A DNA stretch of 64,000 nt from Tenggerimyces flavus (GTDB lineage: Bacteria; Actinomycetota; Actinomycetes; Propionibacteriales; Actinopolymorphaceae): assembly GCF_016907715.1 (NCBI RefSeq), contig NZ_JAFBCM010000001.1, forward strand, positions 3,472,001 to 3,536,000, read 5' to 3'. This document shows, in pieces, positions 9,278-16,400 of the stretch (position 1 is the stretch's first letter; each line of letters opens with the position of its first letter). Under the pieces are notes generated by a model. It was given only the letters and a program-made list of their open reading frames with translations, was not told the DNA's origin and ran no database searches. The translations under genes and the position numbers were made by a program.

Positions 9278-9946
9278 CTAACCGTGAACGGTCTCGAGCG
9301 CGGCGAGGATCTCCCGGGTGTGCGGGCCGACGCCGAGCAGCGCGGCCTCGCGAAGGTCGGGCTCGGTGTCGACATCGCGCCGTACGGTGGGGATGTCGGT
9401 GCCGTCGAGCTCGACCGCGCCGCCGGACAGATGGGCCAACCTCGACGGGCCGCCGAAGGCGGGTACGAAGTCGGCGCCCGGCATCGTGCAGTACAGCGTC
9501 GTCCCGACCGCGGGGGTGTCGGAGACGAACGAGGTCTGGTGGTCCGCCGCGAGCGTGAGCGCGTGGGCCAGCTCGTCCGGCCGCAGCGCGGGCAGATCGG
9601 CCAACATGGCGGCGATCGGGGCGCGGCCGCGGCGTTCGCGAGCGGCCAACCAGCCGTAAACCAGTGCTTGGTTCAGGCCGAGGTCGGGCTCGTCCGGAAC
9701 GACGATGGCGCCCAGGTCGTTCAGCACGTGCGTCGCGTCGGAGTCGTTGGTCACGATGACGACCTCAGCCACCGCGGGCGAACGAAGCGTCGCCGCGATC
9801 GTGTCGAGGCCCATCGCCCTCGCGAGTCCGGGGCGATGCGGGCCGGCGTACGAGGCGAGGCGGGACTTGGCGACCGCGTATCGCTTGACCGGGACCACGA
9901 CGGTCCATCCATCGTTGCGCGGACGGAAGCCAGGTAGGTGACTCAC
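9278..9946 (-). CDS. cofC: Phosphoenolpyruvate/2-phospho-L-lactate guanylyltransferase (coenzyme F420 synthesis)
   Basis: A 222-aa protein from GTG 9946 with AGAGGA 8-9 nt upstream. An upstream in-frame start at 10021 would add 25 unconserved residues. The nucleotidyltransferase fold shows VVVPVKRYAVAKSRLA at the N-terminus, VVIVTNDSDA near 60 and MLADLPALRPDEL near 115, as in CofC/FbiD. The enzyme activates phosphoenolpyruvate or 2-phospho-L-lactate with GTP to start F420 synthesis. The other F420 genes are not in this window. A predicted LLM-type oxidoreductase at 55.1 kb would be one user of the cofactor. Confidence 0.93.
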   Translation of the reverse strand: MSHLPGFRPRNDGWTVVVPVKRYAVAKSRLASYAGPHRPGLARAMGLDTIAATLRSPAVAEVVIVTNDSDATHVLNDLGAIVVPDEPDLGLNQALVYGWLAARERRGRAPIAAMLADLPALRPDELAHALTLAADHQTSFVSDTPAVGTTLYCTMPGADFVPAFGGPSRLAHLSGGAVELDGTDIPTVRRDVDTEPDLREAALLGVGPHTREILAALETVHG

Positions 9947-10092
9947 AAGCTCGATCCTCTCAACCTCCGGCAACTCACTCTTGCCAAGGCCGTGCTCGAC
10001 ACCGTTATTCCGGCCGTGCACACTATCCGGGCCGTGTCTGACGGAGAGCGTCGGAAATGCGCGCGGCGCATCCGCGCCCGTATGGGCGTGCT

Positions 10093-10189
10093 GCAGGAGG
10101 AACTCATATTGGTTATATGGGTGACGAGCTGGAGCACGGCCAGACGGGATGCGGGGTGTCGCGCGCCCGGCGAAATCCGGCAGACTCGG
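10093..10189 (+). repeat. Dispersed repeat B, copy 1
   Basis: A 97-bp sequence in the cofC-plsC intergenic region that recurs at 48709-48805. Shared blocks include GCAGGAGGAA, GGGTGACGA, CGGCCAG, CGGGATGCGG, GTGTCG and GGCAGAC, in the same order and nearly the same spacing. No protein is credible here. In this copy it ends 43 nt before the plsC start and may include its promoter. The rest of the 286-bp gap (9947-10232) shows nothing else I can support. Confidence 0.6.
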
Positions 10190-10232
10190 CCCAGGATCCT
10201 CGCTTCCGCAGGATCGACGAGGAGGACGGAAG

Positions 10233-10979
10233 TTGACACAGCCCCCGCCCGGATTCGCCTACCGGTTGACCGCGGCCGTACTGAGGCCGCCGCTTGCGGC
10301 CCTGACCAAGCGCGACTGGAAGGGCGGCGAGAACATCCCGGCTGACGGCGGGGTCATCATCGTGGCCAACCACATCTCCTACATCGACCCGCTCGTGTTC
10401 GGCCATTTCATCCACGACCATGGGCGACCGGTCCGCTACCTGGCGAAGGCGAGCCTGTTCGACATCCCGCTGCTGGGACCGTTCCTGCGATCCGCCGGGC
10501 AGATCCCCGTACACCGGGAGAAGCGCACCGCGGGCGACGCGCTCGCCGAGGCCTGCGAGGCGATCGAGAGCGGCGAGTCCATCGCCATCTATCCCGAGGG
10601 CACGATCACCCGTGACCCGAACCTGTGGCCGATGATCGGCAAGACCGGTGCCGTACGCGTCGCGCTGCGCACAGGAGCCGAGATCGTCCCGGTCGCGCAG
10701 TGGGGCGCGCAGCACATCCTGAAGCCGTACGGGAAGGTGCCGAAGTTCCTGCCGCGCAAGACCGTGCACGTCCATGCGGGGCCGCCGGTGGATCTGTCCG
10801 CGTATCGCTCGGCCGACCCGCACCCGTCGGTGTTGAAGAAGGCCACCACCGACGTGATGGCGGCGATCACCAACCTGCTGGCCGGCATTCGCGGCGAGAC
10901 GGCGCCCGTGCCGTTCGACCCGAGCAAGAGCGGCTTGCCTACGCTCGGAAACCCGAACAAGAAGGCCAAGAAGCGATGA
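10233..10979 (+). CDS. plsC: 1-acyl-sn-glycerol-3-phosphate acyltransferase
   Basis: A 248-aa protein. The start is TTG 10233, chosen because GAGGAGGA lies at 10219-10226 and the protein then begins just before the conserved region. The upstream ATG at 10149 would put coding sequence over repeat B. Catalytic HX4D is at His47-Asp52 (NHISYID), and the substrate-binding YPEGT is near residue 115. It acylates lysophosphatidate in membrane phospholipid synthesis. Its stop overlaps the gpsA start (ATGA), so the two phospholipid genes form one unit. The Lys-rich C-terminus (NKKAKKR) is unconserved. Confidence 0.94.
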   Translation: MTQPPPGFAYRLTAAVLRPPLAALTKRDWKGGENIPADGGVIIVANHISYIDPLVFGHFIHDHGRPVRYLAKASLFDIPLLGPFLRSAGQIPVHREKRTAGDALAEACEAIESGESIAIYPEGTITRDPNLWPMIGKTGAVRVALRTGAEIVPVAQWGAQHILKPYGKVPKFLPRKTVHVHAGPPVDLSAYRSADPHPSVLKKATTDVMAAITNLLAGIRGETAPVPFDPSKSGLPTLGNPNKKAKKR

Positions 10980-11983
10980 CGCGCGTTGCCGTTCTCGGTG
11001 CGGGTTCGTGGGGCACGGCGTTCGCGCTCGTCTGCGCCGACGCGTCGTCGGACGTCGTGCTGTGGGCACGGCGGCCGGAGTTGGCCCAGGCCATCAACGA
11101 GCGTGGGGAGAACCCGGACTACCTGCCCGGGATCGCCCTGCCCGCGGGGATTCGCGCCACGTCGTCGGCCGAGGAGGCGCTGTCGGGGGCGGAGTACGTC
11201 GTGCTCGCGATCCCCTCGCAGCAGCTGCGGACTCACCTCGCGCCGTGGTCGGCTTTGCTGGGACCGGCGTCGGTTCTCGTGAGCCTGGCCAAGGGCGTCG
11301 AACTCGGGACGGCCAAGCGGATGTCGGAGGTGATCGTCGAGGTCGCGGGTGTCGAGGACGACCGGGTCGCCGTCGTCAGCGGGCCCAACCTGGCCAAGGA
11401 GGTCGCGCAGCGCCAGCCGGCCGCCTCGGTCGTCGCGTGCCGTGACGCCGGCGTTGCCGAACGCCTGCAGAAGGTCTGCCACTCGCCTTCGTTCAGGCCG
11501 TACACCAACTCCGACGTGACCGGCTGCGAGCTCGCTGGCGCGACGAAGAACGTGATCGCGTTGGCGGTCGGGATGGCCGTGGGGTTGGGCTTCGGCGACA
11601 ACGCGCGCGCGTCGGTGATCACCCGCGGGCTCGCGGAGACGACGCGGTTGGGGGTGACGTTGGGCGCCGACCCGTACACGTTCGCCGGGCTTGCGGGTCT
11701 GGGCGACCTGGTGGCGACCTGCTCGTCGCCGTTGTCGCGGAACCGTACGTTCGGGGAGAAGCTCGGGCAGGGCCTCTCGGTGGCGGACATCGCGGCGTCG
11801 ACGCGTCAGGTCGCCGAGGGTGTGAAGTCGTGTGAGTCGATCCTGGACCTGGCGCGTCGACACGGCGTGGACCTGCCGATCGTCGAGCACGTGGCGTACG
11901 TGGTGCGCGGTGAGATGACGCCGGTGGAGATGCTGCGCTCGTTGGTCTCTCGGAGCGCGAAGCCCGAACGCCACGGCTGGTAG
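10976..11983 (+). CDS. gpsA: Glycerol-3-phosphate dehydrogenase [NAD(P)+]
   Basis: A 335-aa protein. The N-terminal Rossmann motif is AVLGAGSWGTAFA (residues 5-17). The substrate domain contains GPNLAKEV and the catalytic-lysine region GATKNVIALAVG near residue 190. The C-terminal part has GLGDLVATC and RNRTFGE. It makes sn-glycerol-3-phosphate from dihydroxyacetone phosphate. The start overlaps the plsC stop by 4 nt. Length and motifs are normal for the family. Confidence 0.97.
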   Translation: MTRVAVLGAGSWGTAFALVCADASSDVVLWARRPELAQAINERGENPDYLPGIALPAGIRATSSAEEALSGAEYVVLAIPSQQLRTHLAPWSALLGPASVLVSLAKGVELGTAKRMSEVIVEVAGVEDDRVAVVSGPNLAKEVAQRQPAASVVACRDAGVAERLQKVCHSPSFRPYTNSDVTGCELAGATKNVIALAVGMAVGLGFGDNARASVITRGLAETTRLGVTLGADPYTFAGLAGLGDLVATCSSPLSRNRTFGEKLGQGLSVADIAASTRQVAEGVKSCESILDLARRHGVDLPIVEHVAYVVRGEMTPVEMLRSLVSRSAKPERHGW

Positions 11984-11990
11984 TTCCTTC

Positions 11991-13103
11991 TTACGCCCTC
12001 AGGGCTTGGTCGAGGTCCTGCCAGAGGTCGTCGACGTCCTCGATGCCGACGTTGAGGCGGACGAGGCCCTCGGGGATCGTTGCGCTCTCGCCCGCCCAGC
12101 GGCGGCGACGTTCCATCGTGGACTCGATCCCACCGAGGCTGGTGGCGTACATCCACACCTGCGTGGACTTCACCAGTCGCTCGGCCGCCTCGGCACCGCC
12201 CCTCACCTCGGCGGCGATGATGCCGCCGTACGCGCCGCTCATCTGGGCCTTGGCGCGTCCGTGGCCCGGATCCGACGGCAGGCCTGGGTAGCGGACGCGT
12301 TCGATGGCTGGGTGCTCGTTCAGCCTCGTCGCGAGCGTCATGGCGTTGGCGCTGGCGCGCTCGATGCGGATCCCGAGCGTGCGCATGCCTCTGAGGGTCA
12401 GGTAGGTCTCGAACGGGCCCGCGATCGCGCCGATCGACTTGCGCCTCGCCAGCAGCTGGTCGTACCGCTCGTCGTCCTGGACCACGACGGCGCCGATGAT
12501 GACGTCGCTGTGGCCGGCGAGGTACTTCGAGCCGGAGTGCACGATCACGTCCGCGCCGAACTCGAACGGTCGTTGCAGCACGGGCGTCGCGAACGTGTTG
12601 TCGACGACGGTCGTCACGCCTTCGGCCTTGGCTGCTCTGCAGAGCGCGGGGAGGTCGGCGACCTCGAGCGCGGGGTTGGTGGGGGACTCCGCCCAGAGCA
12701 GGTGTGCGCCTGTCAGCGCTGCGTTGACAGCTGTGGTGTCGGCGATGTCGACGAGGCGGGTCTCCTTGACGCGGCCCGTACGTTGCAGATCGGCCAGCTG
12801 ATGGAGCGTTCCGTGGTACGCGTGCCTGGGGGCGACGACCGTGGCGCCCGGCTCGAGCAGGTCGAGCACGGTGGCGACGGCGGAGGAGCCGGACGAGAAC
12901 ACGAGCGCCCGGCCACCCTCGAGCGTGCCGAGCGCGGTCTCGAACGCCGCCCAGGTGGGATTCTCGTACCGCCCGTACTCCATTCCGCCCGCACCGTAGG
13001 CGGAGGCGAGCACGATCGGCGGGTTCGGGGGAGCGTCGACGCCGGGCTCGGGGCGGCCGGCTTTGACGACGAGGGTCGCGGGGGAGAGTTTCGCTTCGCT
13101 CAT
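11991..13103 (-). CDS. PLP-dependent trans-sulfuration enzyme (cystathionine gamma-synthase/lyase family)
   Basis: A 370-aa protein from ATG 13103 (MSEAKLSPATLVVKAG). PLP-fold motifs are YGRYENPTWAAFE near residue 47, FSSGSSAVAT near 73 and VVDNTFATP near 170. The Schiff-base lysine is in VHSGSKYLAGHSD near 195, where most relatives have HS(A/T)TKY. The family includes MetB, MetC-like lyases and homocysteine synthases; the sequence does not decide which. It is divergent from ddl with only 30 bp between the start codons and shows no good ribosome site, so a leaderless mRNA is likely. It is convergent with gpsA. Confidence 0.9.
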   Translation of the reverse strand: MSEAKLSPATLVVKAGRPEPGVDAPPNPPIVLASAYGAGGMEYGRYENPTWAAFETALGTLEGGRALVFSSGSSAVATVLDLLEPGATVVAPRHAYHGTLHQLADLQRTGRVKETRLVDIADTTAVNAALTGAHLLWAESPTNPALEVADLPALCRAAKAEGVTTVVDNTFATPVLQRPFEFGADVIVHSGSKYLAGHSDVIIGAVVVQDDERYDQLLARRKSIGAIAGPFETYLTLRGMRTLGIRIERASANAMTLATRLNEHPAIERVRYPGLPSDPGHGRAKAQMSGAYGGIIAAEVRGGAEAAERLVKSTQVWMYATSLGGIESTMERRRRWAGESATIPEGLVRLNVGIEDVDDLWQDLDQALRA

Positions 13104-13133
13104 AAGGAGATTCTTGCCGGTAGTGTGCGGAAG

Positions 13134-14279
13134 GTGAACGACACGGACCAGCCGACTGAGGCCAACCCCCGCCCGCGCGTGGCGGTCGTGTTCGGTGGGC
13201 GCAGCTCCGAGCACGCGGTTTCGTGCATCACAGCGGGCAGTGTGATGCGAGCGATCGACCGTTCGAAGTACGACGTGGTGCCCGTGGGGATCACGCTGGA
13301 CGGCGAGTGGGTGCTGGAGGCCGACGAGCCTGCGTTGTTGGCGGTGACGGACGGTCGGATGCCGTCGGTGTCTGCTGCTGATGGGCAGGCCGTGGTGCTG
13401 CTGGGCTCGTCTTCGCGCGGGTCGCTGGTGACTCTGTCGGCGTCCGAGGTGCCGCACACGCTGGGCGAGGTCGACGTGGTGTTCCCGTTGCTGCACGGTC
13501 CGTTCGGTGAGGACGGGACGTTGCAGGGGTTGCTGGAGATGGCGGGGATCCGGTACGTCGGGGCCGGGGTGCTGTCGAGTGCGGTGTCGATGGACAAGCA
13601 CTACATGAAGATGATCTTCCAGGCCCATGGGCTGCCGGTGGTGCCCTATGCGGTGCTGTCGCCTTCGGAGTGGGCGCATGACCGTTCGGCGTGCGCCGAG
13701 ACGGTGGCGTCGCTGGGGTATCCGGTGTTTGTGAAGCCCTGCCGGGGCGGGTCGAGCATCGGGATCACGAAGGTCTCTCGTCCTGAGGGCCTCGAGGCTG
13801 CTGTCGAGCTGGCTCGTACGTACGACCCGAAGGTGCTCGTCGAGGCCGCGGTGGAGTCTGCTCGGGAGCTCGAGTGTGGGGTTCTGGGTTCTCTGACGCC
13901 TGGCGCTTTACCTGAGGTTTCGGTGGTGGCGGAGATCGTGGTGGACCCGTCGCGGGAGTTCTACGACTTCGACGCGAAGTACGTGTCGGAGGAGGACGCG
14001 AAGCTGATCGTTCCCGCGGTGATGGAGGAGGGCGACGCCGTGGCTGTGCGGCGGATGGCCGCGCAGGCGTTCGCCGCGGTGTCGTGCGAGGGCTTGGCCC
14101 GGGTGGACTTCTTCGTGCAGCCTGATGGCCGGTTGCTGCTGAACGAGATCAACACGATGCCCGGGTTCACGCCGATGTCGATGTTCCCCCGGGTGTGGGC
14201 TGCGAGTGGGGTGGAGTACCCGGAGCTCGTGGACCGCCTTGTTCAGCTGGCCCTGCAGCGCCCGACGGGTCTGCGCTAG
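13134..14279 (+). CDS. ddl: D-alanine-D-alanine ligase
   Basis: A 381-aa protein from GTG 13134. The N-terminal domain has VAVVFGGRSSEHAVS and VFPLLHGPFGEDGTLQG. The ATP-grasp part has KPCRGGSSIGITKV, ARVDFFVQPDG and LNEINTMPGFTPMSMFP, with the metal-binding Glu/Asn of NEIN. It makes the D-Ala-D-Ala dipeptide for peptidoglycan. Between the divergent PLP gene and ddl there are only 30 bp, so the promoters must overlap the coding starts. Downstream is a gene-free, repeat-rich region. Confidence 0.97.
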   Translation: MNDTDQPTEANPRPRVAVVFGGRSSEHAVSCITAGSVMRAIDRSKYDVVPVGITLDGEWVLEADEPALLAVTDGRMPSVSAADGQAVVLLGSSSRGSLVTLSASEVPHTLGEVDVVFPLLHGPFGEDGTLQGLLEMAGIRYVGAGVLSSAVSMDKHYMKMIFQAHGLPVVPYAVLSPSEWAHDRSACAETVASLGYPVFVKPCRGGSSIGITKVSRPEGLEAAVELARTYDPKVLVEAAVESARELECGVLGSLTPGALPEVSVVAEIVVDPSREFYDFDAKYVSEEDAKLIVPAVMEEGDAVAVRRMAAQAFAAVSCEGLARVDFFVQPDGRLLLNEINTMPGFTPMSMFPRVWAASGVEYPELVDRLVQLALQRPTGLR

Positions 14280-14312
14280 CCGGATCGGGGGAACCAGCGG
14301 GCGTGCAGGTTT

Positions 14313-14424
14313 AGCGCGGAAGATTTCGGGCGCTATAGCGCCCATAGTTTCCACAATCATCGGTCGGCGAGCGGCCATGGGATGAGCGCGAAGACTTTTG
14401 GTCGCTATAGCGCTCATAGTCTTC
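14313..14424. repeat. Pair of direct repeats with a CGCTATAGCG core
   Basis: Two 40-bp copies at 14313-14352 and 14385-14424 share AGCGCG, GAAGA(T/C)TTT, CGCTATAGCG and CATAGT(T/C)T(T/C)C. Each is itself palindromic. Copy 1 has the perfect 16-bp palindrome GGGCGCTATAGCGCCC. Copy 2 adds flanking arms GAAGACT and AGTCTTC. They directly follow ddl and could act as its transcription terminators. Confidence 0.75.
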
Positions 14425-14592
14425 GGGCTAACGAGAATGGTGACGGCCACCACTGGAGGTGGCCGGGGTGTGACCGCGGCAGGTGAGTGGACCGGAGCTG
14501 AGCTGGTCATGGGAACGCGAGCGCCGCTGCTCGAACCGGGTCGCCACGGGGCACGGGTGGGCAGGCGGAGCCTGCCCTTAACGACCTGCGTC

Positions 14593-14735
14593 GGGCCGCC
14601 GAGAGGCTCAATGTCAAGGGTCAGGCCGGCCACGGCCTGATCTCGTGGCAATCAGCCCCCAGCCACGCAACAACACCAACCACGCAAGCTGATTGTCACG
14701 AGACGCGAACGCGCCCTTGACATTGAGGGCGGCCC
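14593..14735. repeat. Branched hairpin element: four-way junction of perfect stems
   Basis: The outer stem is 14593-14600 plus 14607-14620 pairing with 14714-14735 (22 bp, one 6-nt bulge). Inside it three hairpins abut without unpaired bases: 14621-14640 (TCAGGCCG/CGGCCTGA), 14641-14703 (16-bp arms, one G:T pair, 31-nt A/C-rich loop holding CCACGCAA twice) and 14704-14713 (CGCG-AA-CGCG). No ORF explains it. It may be a structured RNA or a DNA element able to form a cruciform. Confidence 0.75.
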
Positions 14736-14809
14736 ATAAACTCCCGAGGCGACCCATCAGTGAGCGAACTCGACTCCGCACGCGGACAGCTCCCCGCACG
14801 AGATGGAGC

Positions 14810-15120
14810 TGCGCAGAGGACAGCCGAGCCGACGGCCGCACACTTCATCGCGCGGGGGCACGGCACGGTCGACAGCCGAGTCGATGGCCGCGCACCTCAT
14901 CCCGCAGGGTGCTCCGCGTGGTCGACAGTCGAGCCGATGACCGCCGCCTCTTCGCGCGGCGGTGCTGCGCGACTGACAGCCGAGATGACCGTCACCTCTC
15001 GTCGCGCGGAGGTGCCGCGCGGACCCCAGCTGAGCCGGCGGCCGCACCTCTCATCGCCCGGGGTGCGGCGCGGACCGCAGCCGAGCTGGTGGCCGCGCAC
15101 TTCATCGCACGGTGGTGCTG
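14810..15120 (+). repeat. Degenerate tandem repeat, about six units of 50-53 bp
   Basis: The marker C-A-G-(C/T)-(C/T)-GAG recurs at 14821, 14873, 14926, 14977, 15027 and 15078, spaced 52, 53, 51, 50 and 51 bp. Units carry GCCGCGCAC(C/T)TCATCGC and a TGCTGCGCG-like joint. Unit lengths that are not multiples of three argue against a repetitive protein. Confidence 0.75.
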
Positions 15121-15228
15121 TGCGCTGGCGTGGTGTGCGAGAGCTCCTCTTTGGTCAGCTCTTCACTGTTGCGACGGGCGCTCTGCGAGAGTTGGTGCTC
15201 TCGGGGACTGTGGCGGCGGTCGATGGTG

Positions 15229-15338
15229 GTGGCCGCTCCGGGGCGCGTCAAGGGCGCCGTTCAGGGGCGCTTCGCGGACGGCGAACGACGTCGCTTCGCG
15301 ACCGCGTTGCGGCCCTTGACTCGCCCCGGCCCGGCCAC
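15229..15338. repeat. Second branched hairpin element
   Basis: The outer stem is GTGGCCG (15229-15235), then CCGGGGCG and GTCAAGGGC up to 15255, pairing with 15312-15338 (about 24 paired bases with a 2x2 loop and one mismatch). Inner hairpins include CGTTC/GAACG (15258-15287) and GTCGC-TTC-GCGAC (15290-15302). It shares the GTCAAGGG/CCCTTGAC stem segment with the element at 14593-14735. Confidence 0.7.
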
Positions 15339-15384
15339 CTGTATTTCACGCGCCGCCCCTGCCCCCGGAACAGGTGTCCCGGGA

Positions 15385-15585
15385 CAGGCTTGCTTCGCCC
15401 CAGGTCTGCTGCGGTGTTGCCGTCTCTTGCGGGGCCTCTGTTTCTTGTGGCTCGGATGAAGCCGGTGTGGCCCGGTCACCTGGGGCAGGCCTGCTTTCGG
15501 TTCCGGTCTGCTGCCGTGCTCGGTCGCTTGTGGCCCTCGGCTTCTTGGCGTTGGGATGAAGCCGGGAGTGGCCGTCGCCGCCCCG
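15385..15585 (+). repeat. Two degenerate direct copies of about 100 bp
   Basis: CAGGC(T/C)TGCTT starts at 15385 and 15486; GGTCTGCTGC and GGGATGAAGCCGG-type blocks recur 100-101 bp apart. The copies abut the 3' end of the DUF3515 gene. Noncoding, origin unknown. Confidence 0.65.
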
Positions 15586-15591
15586 ACCCCG

Positions 15592-16053
15592 CTACACGCA
15601 CTGGCTCCTCGCGGGCACGTGGGCCTTTACTGCGTCGGCTATGTCCACGAGGGCGTTCGACTCTGGCGCGTACTTCGACGGCACCGTCAGCTCGACGTTC
15701 ACTGCCCGCCCGATGGTGGTGAACACGTAGCCCGGCTCCCGTTGCTCGGCGAACCATCCCACGTCGTTCACCTCCATGCACGACGCCGACTGAGTCATCG
15801 CTGCCGGCCTCGACACGCCGCAGCGCAGGACCACTGGCGGGGAGCCCCACGCGGCACCTCCACCAGCAGGCGACACCTCCCGGCTCGGCAGCGACTCCAC
15901 TGTCGCGGGCAGCGCGGCCAACAGGGCTCGGCAGGCTGCGGGCGCGCCCGATACCGGCGTCACTGACACTGGCCCAGGCGCGCAAGATGTGGCCAGCGCC
16001 AGGGCCACGACCGCTACGACGATCGCCCGCCTCAGATGTGCACCACCGGGCAC
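15592..16053 (-). CDS. DUF3515 family lipoprotein
   Basis: A 153-aa protein from GTG 16053. The N-terminus is a lipoprotein signal peptide (RRAIVVAVVALALATSC) with the lipobox Cys near residue 24, so the mature protein should be anchored on the outer face of the membrane. The rest shows conserved DUF3515 features: CRALLAALP, AAWGSPPVVLRCGV and the C-terminal VP. The gene start overlaps the end of the Lrp-type gene by 22 nt on the same strand. DUF3515 genes lie next to ddl and thiL in many actinobacteria, as here. Function is unknown. Confidence 0.88.
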   Translation of the reverse strand: MPGGAHLRRAIVVAVVALALATSCAPGPVSVTPVSGAPAACRALLAALPATVESLPSREVSPAGGGAAWGSPPVVLRCGVSRPAAMTQSASCMEVNDVGWFAEQREPGYVFTTIGRAVNVELTVPSKYAPESNALVDIADAVKAHVPARSQCV

Positions 16054-16268
16054 GTCAACGTCCGGGTGATTCCCGCCACCCCCTGGACGCGCGCCACGAC
16101 CAGGCGGCCGAGCTCGTCCACGTTGCTGGCTTCGGCGCGCACGATCACGTCGTACGGCCCGGTCACGTCCTCGGCGAGCGTCACGCCTTTGATCTGTGCG
16201 ATCTGTTCCGCCACCTCGGCAGCCTTGCCGACCTCGGTCTGGATCAGGATGTAAGCCTGGACCACCAC
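16032..16268 (-). CDS. Stand-alone Lrp/AsnC ligand-binding (RAM) domain protein
   Basis: A 78-aa protein (MVVQAYILIQTEVGKAAE). It is the alpha-beta sandwich of the Lrp/AsnC effector domain with no helix-turn-helix, as expected for SAD-RAM proteins. The GPYDVIVRAEA strand and the DELGRLVVARVQG helix are visible. These proteins bind amino acids and may modulate full-length Lrp regulators. It overlaps the DUF3515 gene and is divergent from thiL, with about 130 bp between the starts. Confidence 0.9.
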   Translation of the reverse strand: MVVQAYILIQTEVGKAAEVAEQIAQIKGVTLAEDVTGPYDVIVRAEASNVDELGRLVVARVQGVAGITRTLTCPVVHI

Positions 16269-16400
16269 TGTCGTCCTCCCGGTATCTCGGGACCGCTTCG
16301 GAGGCTGCTCCTACGCGGTAGCGTCACGAAAGTCTGTACACGTCCACTTGTTCAGAGTGCGCACACGCTATCGCGCGCCCCTCACCCAAGGAGGCACCGA

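Larger units (their letters stand above)
14280..15591. other. Gene-free, repeat-rich intergenic region
   Basis: About 1.3 kb between ddl and the convergent DUF3515 gene. Long open frames exist on both strands, but they encode low-complexity Arg/Ser/Pro-rich peptides with no domain, so I treat the stretch as non-coding. It contains a pair of CGCTATAGCG repeats, simple hairpins (GGCCACC/GGTGGCC at 14445-14464 and GGGCAGGC/GCCTGCCC at 14559-14577), two branched hairpin elements, a 50-53-bp tandem array and a 100-bp duplication. These are listed separately. Confidence 0.7.

Noticed and set aside
14810-15120. Tandem repeats as a CRISPR array
   Set aside because: Units are contiguous and degenerate with no unique spacers, and no cas gene is near.
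14760-15722. 320-codon plus-strand frame in the repeat region
   Set aside because: Translation follows the degenerate tandem repeat, whose unit lengths (50-53 bp) shift the frame; no start signal or domain, and it runs into the DUF3515 gene.
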